DNA of 5,532 nucleotides. Origin: an uncultured Christensenellaceae bacterium (GTDB lineage Bacteria > Bacillota > Clostridia > Christensenellales > Christensenellaceae). Below are positions 1-5,426 of the stretch, one piece after another. Made by a program: the position numbers and the translations under genes. The DNA is taken from NCBI GenBank assembly GCA_934373295.1, contig CAKROK010000088.1:1-5532 (forward strand). The letters run 5' to 3'. The number at the start of each line of letters is the position of its first letter. Position 1 is the first letter of the stretch. The notes under the pieces are model-generated. The model had not been told where the DNA came from, did not search any database, and saw only the letters and a program-made list of their open reading frames with translations.

Positions 1-79
1 GGCCCCCGCCGTTTCGCGCCTGAAAGCTGCGCCGCACGTCGTCGGCATAGCTCGCTTTATAATCGAAGCGTTTTTAATC
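1..79 (-). other. Unassigned stretch downstream of the CDF gene; possible frameshifted or partial gene start
   Basis: No complete gene is visible. On the minus strand an ATG overlaps the TGA of the transporter gene (ATGA arrangement at 79-83), but its frame stops after eight codons (MRLKTLRL). One frame over, sequence stays open to the window edge and reads protein-like (…RFDYKASYADDVRRSFQ…). Removing one A from the run of five at 71-75 would join the two pieces into a single reading frame. This could be a broken or frameshifted small gene in operon with the transporter, or chance. Fewer than 80 bases are visible, so no product is proposed. Confidence 0.2.
53..75 (+). terminator. Possible plus-strand intrinsic terminator
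   Basis: A 5-bp stem, CGCTT (53-57) with AAGCG (66-70), has an 8-nt loop and is followed by five T residues (71-75). It could end a plus-strand gene lying left of the window and converging on the transporter gene. The stem is short and the loop fairly large, so this is weak. Confidence 0.3.
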
Positions 80-1252
80 TCATCCGCCCACAAACCCGTG
101 GTCGACCGTTATGACCGCGCCTATCTTGCCCGGGATGGTCTCCTTAATGCGCCGCGCGATAAAGCTCTTGACCTCCGCGTCCGTGAGCGGGTACTTTCTC
201 GGCACGAGCACATCAAACACCACGTTTTTAGCCACCTTGCCCGTGACTACCCTGAAGTCGTGCATGGTTATAGTCCCCTCCATCTCGGAGAGTATCGCGG
301 CGATCTTCTCCTTCATCTCGTTGGTCTCCGCGTCGTCCGTGACCAGCGGGTCTAAATGCACGACTAACTGTATGTGCATCTCGCGCTTCACGTCGTGCTC
401 TATCGTGTCTAAGACGTCGTGACAGTGCAGCATGTCGCTCTTCGCGTCCATCTCCACATGCGCTGAGGCGAAATACACCCCCGGACCGTAGCAGTGCATC
501 ATGAAATCGTGTACGCCCAGCACGCCGTCATATGAAAGTATCTTCTTTCTCAACTCGCGCACTATCTTAGGGTCAGGCGCCTGGCCCAAAAGCGTGCCTA
601 CAGTCTCCCTTATCAAGCCGACGCCGCTGTACATTATAAATACGGAGACGAGCGCGCCCATCCAGCCGTCGAGGTTCACCCCCGAAAAATAGCTTATCGT
701 CGAAGCGATTAACACGACCGTCGTGGCTATAGCGTCGTTTCGCGAGTCCTCAGAGGTCGCCTCCAGCGCGGTCGAATTTATCATCCTGCCCAGCTTGCGG
801 TTAAAAAGCATCATCCACAGCTTGACCGCTATGGACACCGCGAGTATTATTAGCGAGACTACTCCAAAAGTCGTCTCCTCCGGCGCGATTATCTTCTCAA
901 TGGACGATTTGCCGAGGTCAAAGCCGATAAGCAAAATGATTATCGATACTATGAGCGCGGTTATGTACTCCATTCGCGCGTGTCCGAAGGGATGGTCGTC
1001 GTCCGCCTCCTTGCCCGACAGCCTGAAGCCTATGAGCGTGATTATTGATGAACCCGCGTCCGAAAGGTTGTTTACGCCGTCCGCCATTATGGCTATCGAG
1101 CCGGTCATCGCCCCCGCCGCTATCTTAAAGCCGCAGAGTATCACGTTGCATATTATTCCCACTATTCCGGAGAGCCTTCCGCACTTCTCCCTCCCCTTCA
1201 GTGTGGTCATATCCGCATCCTTTAAAAACAGACGTGTAAGCAGCGCCGTCAT
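80..1252 (-). CDS. Cation diffusion facilitator (CDF) family transporter, probably Mn2+-type
   Basis: A 390-residue inner-membrane metal/proton antiporter expected to export divalent cations. The transmembrane core (about 25-215) carries the TM2 metal-site motif A57-D58-G-V-N-N62-L-S-D65 and the TM5 motif D169-S-R-N-D173. The D..N plus D..D pairing resembles the manganese exporters MneP/MneS of Bacillus rather than the HxxxD of zinc exporters; that substrate call is inference. The DDDHPFGHARMEY segment (84-95) is typical of the family. A cytoplasmic ferredoxin-like dimerisation domain follows (about 220-303, with many His residues), then about 85 extra residues that resemble a second such domain, an extension seen in clostridial members; usual length is about 300. 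The start at 1252 is preferred because the N-terminus MTALLTRLFLKD matches clostridial relatives and AAGGA lies 11 nt upstream. Met15 (1210) also has a good AAAGGA and is the alternative. Confidence 0.93.
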   Translation of the reverse strand: MTALLTRLFLKDADMTTLKGREKCGRLSGIVGIICNVILCGFKIAAGAMTGSIAIMADGVNNLSDAGSSIITLIGFRLSGKEADDDHPFGHARMEYITALIVSIIILLIGFDLGKSSIEKIIAPEETTFGVVSLIILAVSIAVKLWMMLFNRKLGRMINSTALEATSEDSRNDAIATTVVLIASTISYFSGVNLDGWMGALVSVFIMYSGVGLIRETVGTLLGQAPDPKIVRELRKKILSYDGVLGVHDFMMHCYGPGVYFASAHVEMDAKSDMLHCHDVLDTIEHDVKREMHIQLVVHLDPLVTDDAETNEMKEKIAAILSEMEGTITMHDFRVVTGKVAKNVVFDVLVPRKYPLTDAEVKSFIARRIKETIPGKIGAVITVDHGFVGG

Positions 1253-1279
1253 TTTTTCACCGTTCCTTCTATTATATAT

Positions 1280-1291
1280 TCCTAAATAGGA
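1280..1291. promoter_or_regulatory. Short inverted repeat at the CDF promoter, possible operator
   Basis: TCCTA-AA-TAGGA forms a perfect 5-bp-arm inverted repeat overlapping the -10 and predicted start of the transporter promoter. The position suits a repressor, for instance a metal regulator of the DtxR/MntR type, but it does not match a consensus I can vouch for. It may be chance in AT-rich DNA. Confidence 0.22.
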
Positions 1292-1316
1292 TAATTCTTT
1301 AAAATAGCTGTGTCAA
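1288..1316 (-). promoter_or_regulatory. Sigma-A-type promoter of the CDF transporter gene
   Basis: On the minus strand a perfect -35 TTGACA (1316-1311) is followed by a 17-nt spacer and -10 TATCCT (1293-1288, 4 of 6). Transcription would begin near 1281, giving a leader of about 30 nt that is too short for a metal riboswitch. Confidence 0.7.
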
Positions 1317-1371
1317 GCATTTTATATTGCAATTTATATGCACAAACTGTAAAATAGCCACGAGGGATTTT

Positions 1372-2280
1372 ATGAAATTTATAGATTATACCGCAACGCA
1401 AAGCGACGAGGGCAGGCGCCTTTCCTCCGTCTTAAAGGATAAGCTGCACGCCTCGTCGACGCTCATAAAGATAAATAAAAAAAGAGACGGGAACCTTTTA
1501 AACGGCGCATCCGCATTTTCCGACCGCATAGTCCACGCGGGGGATATCGTCTCCTTGCGCATAGACGACGAAAGCGAAAAAACGCACCGAAAAACGTCTC
1601 TTTTTTCTGATTCTTTTGATATCCCCATATTGTATGAAGACGATTACATGATGATAATAGACAAGCCTGCGGGGATCGAGATCCACCCCTCCGCGCTGTG
1701 TACGGGCGTGAGCTTATCCGAGCTCATGAGCGACTGCTTCGGCGAGGGCGAGGGCTTTCACGCCGTAAACCGCTTAGACCGCGGCACCTCCGGCATAATG
1801 ATCGTCGCAAAGACGGGGTACATGCACAGCCTGCTCATACCCCTCCTTCATACGGATAGCTTTATCCGCCGCTATTTAGCCGTTGTCGATGGCGTCCCCT
1901 CCCCCAAAAAGGGAGAGATCACCCTGCCCATATCGCGTGACCCCGATTCCGCCATAAAGCGAAAAATCTCACCCGACGGGCTTAAAAGCCGCACGAGCTA
2001 TGAGGTTTTGAGCCGCGCCTGCGGCAGGAGCCTCGTCAGCTTGACCGCGCACACCGGACGGACGCATCAGCTGCGCCTGCATATGAGCGCTATCGGCTGC
2101 CCCATAACGGGCGACTGGCTTTACGGAACGGAGAACAGGGCGCTTATACAGCGTCCAGCTCTACATTCAAGCAGCATTCTGCTAATTCATCCTCTGTCAG
2201 GAGCTCGCATTTCTCTTCAGGCGGCTCTTCCGCACGATATTGCATCACTTCTGATATCTCCGCCTCAGCCTCGGCGTTGA
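1372..2280 (+). CDS. RluA-family RNA pseudouridine synthase
   Basis: A 302-residue cytoplasmic enzyme that isomerises uridine to pseudouridine in rRNA or tRNA. The first ~75 residues look like a diverged S4-type RNA-binding region. The catalytic core follows: ILYEDDYMMIIDKPAG (86-101), the signature H-A-V-N-R-L-D-R-G-T-S-G (130-141) with catalytic Asp136, and HTGRTHQLRLHM (227-238). The C-terminal RPALHSSSILLIHPLSG is also family-like, so the tail is genuine. ATG at 1372 is chosen because GAGGG lies 5 nt upstream; an in-frame TTG at 1327 is too far upstream of any ribosome binding site. The last 137 bp overlap the 75-codon gene on the other strand, and third-position base use changes there from C- to T-rich. 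A possible promoter (TTGCAA-N17-TAAAAT, 1327-1355) would put the transcript start almost on the ribosome binding site, so it is doubtful. Which RluA subgroup or target base cannot be decided. Confidence 0.93.
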   Translation: MKFIDYTATQSDEGRRLSSVLKDKLHASSTLIKINKKRDGNLLNGASAFSDRIVHAGDIVSLRIDDESEKTHRKTSLFSDSFDIPILYEDDYMMIIDKPAGIEIHPSALCTGVSLSELMSDCFGEGEGFHAVNRLDRGTSGIMIVAKTGYMHSLLIPLLHTDSFIRRYLAVVDGVPSPKKGEITLPISRDPDSAIKRKISPDGLKSRTSYEVLSRACGRSLVSLTAHTGRTHQLRLHMSAIGCPITGDWLYGTENRALIQRPALHSSSILLIHPLSGARISLQAALPHDIASLLISPPQPRR

Positions 2281-2371
2281 TCTCCAAAAGCTCTTCATCC
2301 GTTAAGGGCAGCCCCTTAACGAGTCTCTCCCATGCGGCGTCATTCAAACGGTCTCTTGCAGGTTTTTTCAT
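2144..2371 (-). CDS. Small acidic hypothetical protein (75 aa), antisense to the 3' end of the pseudouridine synthase gene
   Basis: I do not recognise a family. The product is very acidic (17 Glu and 5 Asp against 8 Lys/Arg), has no membrane segment or signal peptide, and has three Cys near the C-terminus (one alone, then a Cys-Cys pair). The N-terminal third (KKPARDRLNDAAWERLVKG) is basic and probably helical, then LPLTDEELLEINAEAEAEI suggests a second helix. Expression signals are strong: AAAGGAG with 8-nt spacing, a perfect -10, and a 17-nt promoter spacer. Codons 30 onward lie opposite rluA, where rluA third positions become T-rich, as expected if Glu/Asp codons on this strand are being kept. 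Its Glu/Asp-rich, regulator-like makeup might suggest an antitoxin or adaptor, but no toxin-like partner is seen beside it. An overprinted gene is the likely origin. Confidence 0.72.
   Translation of the reverse strand: MKKPARDRLNDAAWERLVKGLPLTDEELLEINAEAEAEISEVMQYRAEEPPEEKCELLTEDELAECCLNVELDAV
2301..2320. repeat. Perfect 8-bp hairpin just past the pseudouridine synthase stop codon
   Basis: GTTAAGGG and CCCTTAAC flank a CAGC loop, beginning 20 bp after the rluA stop. No T-run follows on either strand, so it is not a classic intrinsic terminator. It may define or protect the rluA mRNA 3' end. It also lies inside the coding region of the 75-codon minus-strand gene, where it encodes part of LVKGLPLT. 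Confidence 0.5.
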
Positions 2372-2379
2372 GTGGTATT

Positions 2380-2386
2380 CTCCTTT
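2380..2386 (-). promoter_or_regulatory. Shine-Dalgarno site of the 75-codon gene
   Basis: AAAGGAG read on the minus strand ends 8 nt before the ATG at 2371. This near-ideal site is a main reason for accepting the small gene as real rather than a shadow of rluA. Confidence 0.75.
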
Positions 2387-2431
2387 ATACTTTTGATTTC
2401 ATTTGTCCATTGCATTTCTCAGTTCATTGTA

Positions 2432-2460
2432 ATTATAGGAGTCCGCAATCATATTAGCAA
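2432..2460 (-). promoter_or_regulatory. Sigma-A-type promoter of the 75-codon gene
   Basis: TTGCTA (2460-2455, 4 of 6), a 17-nt spacer, and a perfect TATAAT (2437-2432) on the minus strand. The start would be near 2425, giving a leader of about 54 nt. The small gene therefore does not depend on read-through from queT, which ends 40 bp upstream. Confidence 0.65.
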
Positions 2461-2499
2461 GTGTCCCGCGCAGCTTCCGTCAATAGCTTGTCCTATTTT

Positions 2500-2988
2500 T
2501 TATCCAAAAAGAATTTTTTTGTGCTTGTCAAGTGCAAATAGCAGCACCATCCCCAGCACGCCGCAGGAAAGCAGCTCGCCCACGCCCGTCGTGAGCATGA
2601 AGAACGGTATCGTTCCCTCCAGCATATACACGTATTTTAATATCAAAGGAACGGTTATCGTGTTCGCAGCTATGGGCGGTATCGGCGCAAGCCACTTTTT
2701 TTTGCGCAGAAGATACGTCCCCACCGCGCCTATTAGCGTCGCCAGGCTGCCGAATACCACGTCCCAAAGCGCCGCGCCCGTGAGCCAGTTTGCGAGCAAG
2801 CATCCCACGAATAATCCCGGTATTGCCGCCGGTGTAAAATACGGAAGAATAGTGAGTGCTTCAGAAAGCCTCACCTGTATGACGCCGCTGGCAATCCCCA
2901 GCGCGTTTGCGACAAAGGTGAGCGCTACGTAAAGAGCAGCTATGAGCGCCGCTCTGACCAAAAAAACAAGTTTCGCGTGATTTTTCAT
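2500..2988 (-). CDS. queT: QueT-family queuosine-precursor transporter (ECF S component)
   Basis: A 162-residue membrane protein, the substrate-binding S component of an energy-coupling-factor transporter thought to import preQ1 or a related deazapurine for queuosine modification of tRNA. About six hydrophobic segments are visible. The QueT hallmark QVRLSEALTILPYF lies at 38-51, followed by PAAIPGLFVGCLLANWLTG (53-71) and the WDVVFGSLATL stretch. Length fits the family. ATG at 2988 is chosen because the frame further upstream would translate the promoter and riboswitch. No good ribosome binding site sits directly before this ATG; the nearest strong one, AAAGGAG (3025-3019), is 30 nt away across a 17-nt hairpin. 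An in-frame ATA at ideal spacing from it is a remote alternative start. The EcfA/EcfT partners are not in the window, as expected for shared-module systems. No terminator is evident in 2372-2499. Confidence 0.92.
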   Translation of the reverse strand: MKNHAKLVFLVRAALIAALYVALTFVANALGIASGVIQVRLSEALTILPYFTPAAIPGLFVGCLLANWLTGAALWDVVFGSLATLIGAVGTYLLRKKKWLAPIPPIAANTITVPLILKYVYMLEGTIPFFMLTTGVGELLSCGVLGMVLLFALDKHKKILFG

Positions 2989-2999
2989 TTTTCTATTTT

Positions 3000-3016
3000 C
3001 GGCGAATATTTCGCCG
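3000..3016 (-). other. Hairpin between the Shine-Dalgarno and start codon of queT
   Basis: CGGCGAA and TTCGCCG pair perfectly (7 bp) around a 3-nt loop. No U-run follows, so it is unlikely to be an intrinsic terminator. When folded it would reduce the distance from AAAGGAG to the ATG from 30 nt to about 13 nt and could let the distant site work. This role is inference. Confidence 0.5.
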
Positions 3017-3018
3017 AG

Positions 3019-3061
3019 CTCCTTTAGTTTTATTTTAGGTGAGGAAGGTTTCGAACTCACC
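3019..3061 (-). promoter_or_regulatory. Candidate preQ1-I riboswitch controlling queT
   Basis: On the minus strand GGUGAG (3061-3056) pairs with CUCACC (3043-3038), enclosing a 12-nt loop that begins UUCGA and ends in C, followed by an A-rich tail UAAAAUAAAACUA running into AAAGGAG. Stem length, 12-nt loop, C just before the 3' stem strand (the position that reads preQ1) and the AAAACUA tail match the preQ1-I class, which commonly precedes queT genes. The predicted transcript starts right at the stem. Translational control is likely because the Shine-Dalgarno is part of the tail. The usual loop-tail helix (loop UAG with tail CUA) is not present; instead loop CCUU (3048-3045) can pair with AAGG of the Shine-Dalgarno, so this is divergent or misassigned in detail. 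Confidence 0.6.
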
Positions 3062-3067
3062 GATTTG

Positions 3068-3096
3068 ATTTTACTGCATTTTTCCGCCATATGCAA
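3068..3096 (-). promoter_or_regulatory. queT: Promoter of queT and its riboswitch leader
   Basis: -10 TAAAAT (3073-3068), a 17-nt spacer, and a weak -35 TTGCAT (3096-3091, 3 of 6) on the minus strand. The predicted start near 3061 coincides with the first base of the riboswitch stem, which supports both calls. Confidence 0.5.
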
Positions 3097-3120
3097 TTCA
3101 AAATTTCACGGCGCGCGTGA

Positions 3121-3149
3121 GAATAATAATCCGCGACGGTCGGATAATA
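3121..3149 (+). promoter_or_regulatory. spoIVB: Possible sporulation-sigma (SigG-like) promoter of spoIVB
   Basis: GAATA (3121-3125) and GATAATA (3143-3149), spaced by 17 nt, resemble the forespore SigG pattern (-35 GMATR, -10 CATnnTA, usual spacing 18). In Bacillus spoIVB is transcribed by forespore sigma factors, so the match is in the right place. The transcript would start only a few bases before the Shine-Dalgarno, which counts against it. Confidence 0.35.
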
Positions 3150-3170
3150 AAATCTGCGGAGGTATTTATC

Positions 3171-4433
3171 ATGAAAAAACACGTCAAATTATATAAAGCT
3201 GTCGCCTGCATACTGCTCGGGGTGTTTTCCCTCTTTTGCTTTTGCATAGTCGCCGTCACGGATACTCTGCCCGAAAGCATCTTTATTTTGAACGGCTCTT
3301 CAAAGGCTTTAAGCTCCCCGTTTTCATATCTTTACGGTATAGACTACGGGTCGCAGGGGGTGATCTCGCTGTCTGGGGACAGCCTCTCGGGAAATATTAA
3401 CATAGAATCTAAAGGTGAGGGGAAAACTCAGCTCCACGTCGACTTATTCGGCTTCATCCCCCTTAAAAACATCTCGGTCACTGTGGGAGATGAGCGTATG
3501 CTCGTGCCCGGCGGGCAATCCATCGGCGTAATGCTGTATACGGATGGCGCGCTCATCGTCGGCTGCTCGGATATCGAGCTTTCCGACGGCTCTACCGTAA
3601 ACCCCGGACGCGATGCGGGGCTTGCCCCCGGCGACGTCATCAAAATGGTGAACGGCGTCCGGATACAAAACGCGGCGCACCTTTCAAAGATAATCAACAG
3701 CATTGCCTACGGCAATATCGAGCTTCTCATCGAGCGGGACGGCCGTGAGCATACCGTGCTCGTCAGAGCCGCAGAGGACAGCTACGACAACATGTTCAGG
3801 CTCGGACTGTGGGTGCGTGACTCCACCGCCGGCGTGGGTACGCTCACCTACTACGACCCCGTCACTAACATGTTCGGCGGGCTGGGTCACGCGATAACAG
3901 ACGTGGACACGGGCGAAACGCTCTCCGTAAGGAACGGCGAGGTCATCTTCTCGGACGTGATAGAGGTCGTGAAGAGCTCGGAGGGCTCGCCCGGTGCATT
4001 AAAGAGCTGCTTTGACCCTACTCGCGAGGTATTCGCGCGCATTCGCGAAAACACTCAGTACGGTCTTTACGGCAGCTGTGAATATTCTCCGGAAAATAAT
4101 CTCTATGACCTGCTGCCCGCCGCCTCGCATAATCAGGTGCATACAGGCGATGCAACCATATTATGCTCCATCGACCCGAGCGGCGTCAAGGAATATTCCT
4201 GCGAAATAATAAGCACCTCGCGCCAGTTCTCCCCCGCTCAAAAGAGCTTCGTGATAGAGGTTAAGGACGATACTCTCTTAAACGCCACGGGCGGCATCGT
4301 CCAGGGAATGAGCGGAAGTCCTGTGCTTCAGGATGGGCGCATCGTCGGCGCCGTCACGCACGTCATAGTCAACCAACCCAAGACGGGCTACGGTCTGTAT
4401 ATCGACTGGATGCTTAACGAAATGGAGAATTAA
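3171..4433 (+). CDS. spoIVB: SpoIVB stage IV sporulation serine peptidase (S55 family)
   Basis: A 420-residue membrane-anchored protease made in the forespore. In Bacillus it cleaves SpoIVFA, releasing the protease that activates pro-SigmaK in the mother cell. Features in order: an N-terminal transmembrane anchor (about 8-29), a linker region, a PDZ domain (about 117-200, with GLAPGDVIKMVNG), and the S55 peptidase domain beginning LGLWVRDSTAGVGTLTYYDP. The predicted triad is His240 in FGGLGH, Asp366 in EVKDD, and Ser381 in the first serine of GMSGSP; spacing agrees with the Bacillus triad as I recall it. The C-terminus G-A-V-T-H-V-I-V-N is also typical. ATG at 3171 is used because GGAGG lies 8 nt upstream; an in-frame GTG at 3117 lacks this. 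Length fits the family (about 425) and the gene looks intact. spo0A follows after 80 bp, the conserved order in spore formers. Confidence 0.96.
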   Translation: MKKHVKLYKAVACILLGVFSLFCFCIVAVTDTLPESIFILNGSSKALSSPFSYLYGIDYGSQGVISLSGDSLSGNINIESKGEGKTQLHVDLFGFIPLKNISVTVGDERMLVPGGQSIGVMLYTDGALIVGCSDIELSDGSTVNPGRDAGLAPGDVIKMVNGVRIQNAAHLSKIINSIAYGNIELLIERDGREHTVLVRAAEDSYDNMFRLGLWVRDSTAGVGTLTYYDPVTNMFGGLGHAITDVDTGETLSVRNGEVIFSDVIEVVKSSEGSPGALKSCFDPTREVFARIRENTQYGLYGSCEYSPENNLYDLLPAASHNQVHTGDATILCSIDPSGVKEYSCEIISTSRQFSPAQKSFVIEVKDDTLLNATGGIVQGMSGSPVLQDGRIVGAVTHVIVNQPKTGYGLYIDWMLNEMEN

Positions 4434-4458
4434 ACGTCGCAATATCTACATTTTTTTG

Positions 4459-4487
4459 TTGATAAAGCGTGTTTATTATATTATAAT
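4459..4487 (+). promoter_or_regulatory. spo0A: Strong sigma-A-type promoter of spo0A
   Basis: TTGATA (4459-4464, 5 of 6), a 17-nt spacer and a perfect TATAAT (4482-4487). The start would be near 4494, leaving a leader of about 20 nt. Within 4434-4513 I see no SigH-type promoter at workable spacing and no 0A box (TGTCGAA), so the usual self-stimulating arrangement is not evident. Confidence 0.75.
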
Positions 4488-4513
4488 CGTGTTAAAGGAG
4501 TAAGGAACGGAGA

Positions 4514-5281
4514 ATGAAGAAGTACAGCATTTTGATCATAGCAGGCAACGAATACTATAAAGACGTCTTTACCCGGTTTTCGGAAAGATCACAGCTGTTC
4601 TCCCGCATTGATACCGCTACGGACGGTCAGGAGGGCCTGGAAAAATTAAACACTCTTGAGCCGGATCTCGTGATAACGTCCCTCGTGCTTGAAAAGATCG
4701 ACGCAATAGGTCTGATCGAAAGCATAAACAGCACGCCTAAACACAAGCGGCCGAGGATAATCGTCTCCTCCTGCGTCACCCATCCGGACATCGTCGACCT
4801 CGCCCTGAACAAAGGCGCGGATCTCTATTTCACGAGCGGGATCACCTTTGACCAGTTTTACGCAAAAATCAGTTCACTGCTCTCACAGCCGGCAAAGGTC
4901 GTCCCGAAAAGCCGGCATACAATGCCCAATACGACGTTAATGAGCCTTATTACAAAGGAAATACAGCTAATAGGTCTCCCGCCGTCCTCCATGGGCTTTA
5001 AATATGTAAGATACGCCATAATGCTCGTCATTGAAGATGAAAGCATGCTTGAATGCGTCATGATGCGCCTTTATCCGCAAATCGCCGACAAATTCCACAC
5101 GAATTCCGCCTGTGTCGAGCGAAACATCCGTCACTCGATAGAATCCGCATGGACGCACGGCAGCATGAGCTATATCGACGAGGTTTTCGGATATTCCATC
5201 GATGCCGATAAAGGAAAACCCACAAATCGGGCGTTCATCGCGACCGTAGCGGATAAAATACGGCTTGATAACCGCCTGTGA
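4514..5281 (+). CDS. spo0A: Spo0A sporulation master regulator with a degenerate receiver domain
   Basis: A 255-residue DNA-binding regulator. The C-terminal effector domain (about 139-255) is clearly Spo0A: ITKEIQLIGLP, LYPQIADKFHTN, the recognition-helix region VERNIRHSIESAW (201-213), and the ending GKPTNRAFIATVADKIRL. The N-terminal half (1-123) has receiver length and aligns without gaps to Bacillus Spo0A through residue 108, sharing DGQE at 37-40 and EPD at 49-51. The residues needed for phosphorylation are missing: the acidic pair is Ala10-Gly11, the phospho-Asp position is Ser56, and the conserved Lys is Ser108; the Thr is Ser86, a mild change. Two extra residues follow position 108. 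A 15-residue linker joins the domains. AAGGA lies 7 nt before the ATG. The position after spoIVB argues for the true orthologue rather than a stray paralogue. DNA binding looks retained, while phosphorelay control looks lost. Confidence 0.93.
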   Translation: MKKYSILIIAGNEYYKDVFTRFSERSQLFSRIDTATDGQEGLEKLNTLEPDLVITSLVLEKIDAIGLIESINSTPKHKRPRIIVSSCVTHPDIVDLALNKGADLYFTSGITFDQFYAKISSLLSQPAKVVPKSRHTMPNTTLMSLITKEIQLIGLPPSSMGFKYVRYAIMLVIEDESMLECVMMRLYPQIADKFHTNSACVERNIRHSIESAWTHGSMSYIDEVFGYSIDADKGKPTNRAFIATVADKIRLDNRL

Positions 5282-5282
5282 T

Positions 5283-5294
5283 TTTCCCGGGAAA
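5283..5294. repeat. 12-bp perfect palindrome directly after the spo0A stop
   Basis: TTTCCC-GGGAAA begins one base after the stop codon. It has no loop, so it suits a protein site better than an RNA hairpin. No role is known. Confidence 0.25.
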
Positions 5295-5309
5295 TATCCC
5301 CAATGCCTT

Positions 5310-5343
5310 ATCGCGCCGTTTTTCGCGATTTTCCGCGTTTTTT
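5310..5343 (+). terminator. Probable intrinsic terminator of spo0A
   Basis: Two overlapping hairpins are possible: ATCGCG (5310-5315) with CGCGAT (5324-5329), followed by Ts; or CGCG (5324-5327) with CGCG (5334-5337), followed by six Ts (5338-5343). Both lie in the gap between spo0A and the tRNA promoter, where a stop is expected. The stems are short. Confidence 0.5.
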
Positions 5344-5381
5344 ATATCTCAGCCCCGCCTTTCCCAATCATTTTATTGCTA

Positions 5382-5410
5382 TTGACACATTTCGTCATCA
5401 GTGATATACT
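5382..5410 (+). promoter_or_regulatory. Near-consensus promoter of the tRNA-Arg gene
   Basis: A perfect TTGACA (5382-5387), a 17-nt spacer, and TATACT (5405-5410, 5 of 6). The start near 5417 lies about 10 nt before the tRNA, as is usual for tRNA genes. Confidence 0.8.
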
Positions 5411-5426
5411 TATTTTTAGTTTGGAT

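Noticed and set aside
723..1289. Plus-strand open frame of 188 codons opposite the CDF gene
   Set aside because: The minus strand encodes a full, recognisable CDF protein with its promoter; the plus frame is a shadow.
1327..1355. TTGCAA-N17-TAAAAT as the rluA promoter
   Set aside because: The transcript would begin about at the Shine-Dalgarno, leaving too short a leader; kept only as a remark in the rluA entry.
2372..2932. Plus-strand open frame of 186 codons opposite queT
   Set aside because: The opposite strand encodes a clear QueT protein with family motifs; this frame has no supported ribosome binding site and is its shadow.
3038..3061. tRNA T-arm fragment (sequence around TTCGAA)
   Set aside because: The flanking bases do not form a 5-bp T stem around a 7-nt loop; the 6-bp stem with a 12-nt loop fits a preQ1-like aptamer better.
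2989..3096. Longer start for queT (36 more residues)
   Set aside because: That extension would translate the promoter and the riboswitch-like leader, and its residues are polar and unlike the QueT N-terminus.
4491..4516. SigH promoter before spo0A (AAGGAGT with GAGAAT)
   Set aside because: The spacing is far shorter than the usual 11-12 nt, and these bases serve as the ribosome binding region.
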